Part shown: piece by piece, positions 31,040 to 32,474 of the stretch | Layout: the number at the start of each line of letters is the position of its first letter | How positions within the stretch are numbered: position 1 is the first letter of the stretch | Assembly (NCBI RefSeq): GCF_002005565.1 | Contig: NZ_BDJC01000070.1 | Coordinates: forward strand, 1-32,474 | Direction: 5' to 3' | DNA: 32,474 bases | Source: Streptomyces sp. JHA26 | Lineage (GTDB): Bacteria > Actinomycetota > Actinomycetes > Streptomycetales > Streptomycetaceae | Translations under genes and position numbers: made by a program | The notes under the pieces: model-generated | What the model was told of the DNA's origin: nothing | The model's database searches: none | Seen by the model: only the letters and a program-made list of their open reading frames with translations

Positions 31040-32474
31040 TCACCCCCGCAGATCCACCAGCAGCGGCGGCGCGTGCTCGCCGCCCACCGTCGTGAGCGAC
31101 AGCACCGCGTGCCCCGCCGGAACCGCGTGGGCCAGCTCGGACGCCGACCAGCGCTCGCGCTCGACCTGCCGCACGGTGACCGCCCGCGCGGTCGGCGCCT
31201 TGCCGGTGATCACCCGGCGCAGCATGTGGACGGCCTTGCCCGCCGGGGTCTCGGCGATGATCTGCCGGTCGGTGACGTCCCGGGCCTCGGTCCACTCCTT
31301 GCCCCACACCTCGGCGAAGTCCTGCCCGTCCCAGGGCGTGAGCCCGGACAGCGCCATCCGGCACCCGATGGACCCGAGCAGCGGCCCGCGCAGCGGACGC
31401 GGCACGTCGTCCAGGGTGCGCAGGGTCAGGACGACCCCGGCGCCCGCGGAGCGCAGCCGCTGGACGCCCCGCACGGCCTCCGGCGTGACGACACCGCTCG
31501 CGTCGTCCAGCACCAGGCAGGCGAACAGCGACCGGTCCTCCCGTACCGACACGCTCGCCGTGAACTGGGCGAGCACCAGCCGGGCCAGGATGCGCGAGGC
31601 GTCCGCGTGGCCGCGTTCGGGCAGGTCGATGCGGACCCGCACCGGGTGGTCGAGGGCCTTGAGCGAGAACGGCCGCGTCCGCCCCGAGGTGTCGAAGAAG
31701 GGGGCGAAGGCGGGCCGGTCGAGGAGCGCCACCCGGTCGGCCAGGACACCGCCGACGTCGCCGGGGTGCCCCATCTGGCGCTCGCGGGCGTCCAGCTCGC
31801 GCAGCAGCGACTCCTGCCCGGCCTCCTGCAGGCCCCGGCGCAGCTCGGCCAGCGGTCCGGGCGTCCCGTCGAGCAGCTGCCGCAGCTCCGGTACTCCGGG
31901 GAAGCGTCCGTGCACCGCCCGGAACGGGCCGAGCAGCTGGGCGAGGACGGTGGTGGAGCGGCGGCTGTCGCTGCCCGGGTGGGGGTCGGCGAGGTCGCCG
32001 ACGAGGGCCTCGGCGAGCACGGCGGCGGCCTCGTCGGGGTCGGTCGTGCCGCCGTACAGGTCGAGGTCGTACACGGAGTCCGGGTTCCCCACGCGGACGA
32101 CGACGTCGTAGGCGTCGGCCGGACCGAGTCCGGCGCCGGCCGCGCCGACCACGACGACCGCGGCGCGTCCGGCCAGCGCGTGCAGGCACAGGGACTCGGC
32201 GAGCGGCCGCACGACGGCGCCGGTCTTGCCGGAGCCGGCCGGTCCGACGGCGAGCAGGGAGGTGCCGAGCAGGTCTGGCCCGAGGGCGAGGCCGGTGCCG
32301 CGGTAGGCGTAGGGGTTGCGGGCGTCGTCGGCGGTGGTGCCGAGCCGCACCTGCCCGGTGACCAGGTCGTGCCGGGCCTGCCGGGCGGGCAGGTCGCGGG
32401 CGCCGGAGGGGTGCGGGCAGGCGGCGGCGCCGTGGCTGAGCACGGCGCCGGTGAAGGTGGCGAGGCTGTGCCGG
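31040..32474 (-). CDS. P-loop ATPase (TraM/VirD4/FtsK-HerA-like), 5' end outside the window
   Basis: The last 478 codons are visible; the frame continues upstream of the GTG at 32443 to the window edge with coding-like residues (HSLATFTGAVLSHG), so the start is probably outside. Walker A is GPAGSGKT, a Walker-B-like strand is LFACLVLDDASG, and the GPDLLGTSLLAVG lead-in resembles DNA-pumping ATPases of the VirD4/FtsK group. The C-terminal half (DVTDRQIIAETPAGKAVHML in part) looks like a conserved streptomycete protein often annotated only as ATP/GTP-binding. No other conjugation gene is nearby. Members often have N-terminal membrane helices, which would lie outside this window. The function is unknown. 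Confidence 0.8.
   Translation of the reverse strand, partial: RHSLATFTGAVLSHGAAACPHPSGARDLPARQARHDLVTGQVRLGTTADDARNPYAYRGTGLALGPDLLGTSLLAVGPAGSGKTGAVVRPLAESLCLHALAGRAAVVVVGAAGAGLGPADAYDVVVRVGNPDSVYDLDLYGGTTDPDEAAAVLAEALVGDLADPHPGSDSRRSTTVLAQLLGPFRAVHGRFPGVPELRQLLDGTPGPLAELRRGLQEAGQESLLRELDARERQMGHPGDVGGVLADRVALLDRPAFAPFFDTSGRTRPFSLKALDHPVRVRIDLPERGHADASRILARLVLAQFTASVSVREDRSLFACLVLDDASGVVTPEAVRGVQRLRSAGAGVVLTLRTLDDVPRPLRGPLLGSIGCRMALSGLTPWDGQDFAEVWGKEWTEARDVTDRQIIAETPAGKAVHMLRRVITGKAPTARAVTVRQVERERWSASELAHAVPAGHAVLSLTTVGGEHAPPLLVDLRG

Noticed and set aside
31040..32474. Evidence of an integrated conjugative element from the VirD4/FtsK-like ATPase
   Set aside because: No integrase, attachment repeats, tRNA target or other transfer gene is visible in the window.

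Overview
The window is chromosomal DNA from a Streptomyces-like actinomycete. It is very GC-rich throughout and third codon positions are almost always G or C. Genes use GTG starts and GGAGG-type ribosome sites, and the families are typical of the genus: a Tat-exported lipoprotein, a sugar importer without its own ATPase, a NarL-type two-component pair and a PucR regulator. I see no tRNA, rRNA, insertion sequence, phage gene or CRISPR array.

Left edge (1-4919, all minus strand): an isoprenoid and envelope housekeeping block. It holds a large acyl-CoA dehydrogenase, then dxr and a site-2 protease that overlap by 4 nt, then a strong terminator and the first 23 codons of ispG running off the window.

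Centre (5130-20723): what looks like a complete xyloglucan-utilisation locus. A minus-strand series encodes a lipoprotein oligosaccharide binder, two permeases, a Tat-exported GH74 xyloglucanase, a cytoplasmic GH42 beta-galactosidase, a cytoplasmic GH95 alpha-L-fucosidase (or alpha-L-galactosidase) and a secreted GH12 endoglucanase. A divergent plus-strand gene encodes a cytoplasmic GH3 glycosidase with an unusual inserted beta-trefoil/fascin-like segment. A LacI-family regulator closes the far end, convergent to the operon. The palindrome TCGAAGCGCTTCGA, or its core, occurs in front of the lacI-type gene (twice), the importer operon and the GH3 gene, so the regulon can be read directly from the sequence. 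The inferred pathway is as follows: GH74 and GH12 cut the polymer outside; the importer, presumably powered by an ATPase encoded elsewhere, takes up decorated oligosaccharides; GH95, GH42 and GH3 dismantle them inside. An alpha-xylosidase, which is needed to finish the job, is not in the window.

Right part (20769-32474): a convergent histidine kinase/response regulator pair; a GT87 membrane mannosyltransferase-like gene overlapping a PimB'-like GT4 gene (a probable phosphatidylinositol mannoside pair); an aldehyde dehydrogenase; a TetR regulator divergent from a TetX-like FAD monooxygenase; a PucR-type regulator; and the 5'-truncated gene of a P-loop ATPase. Strong GC-rich hairpins separate most convergent gene pairs.
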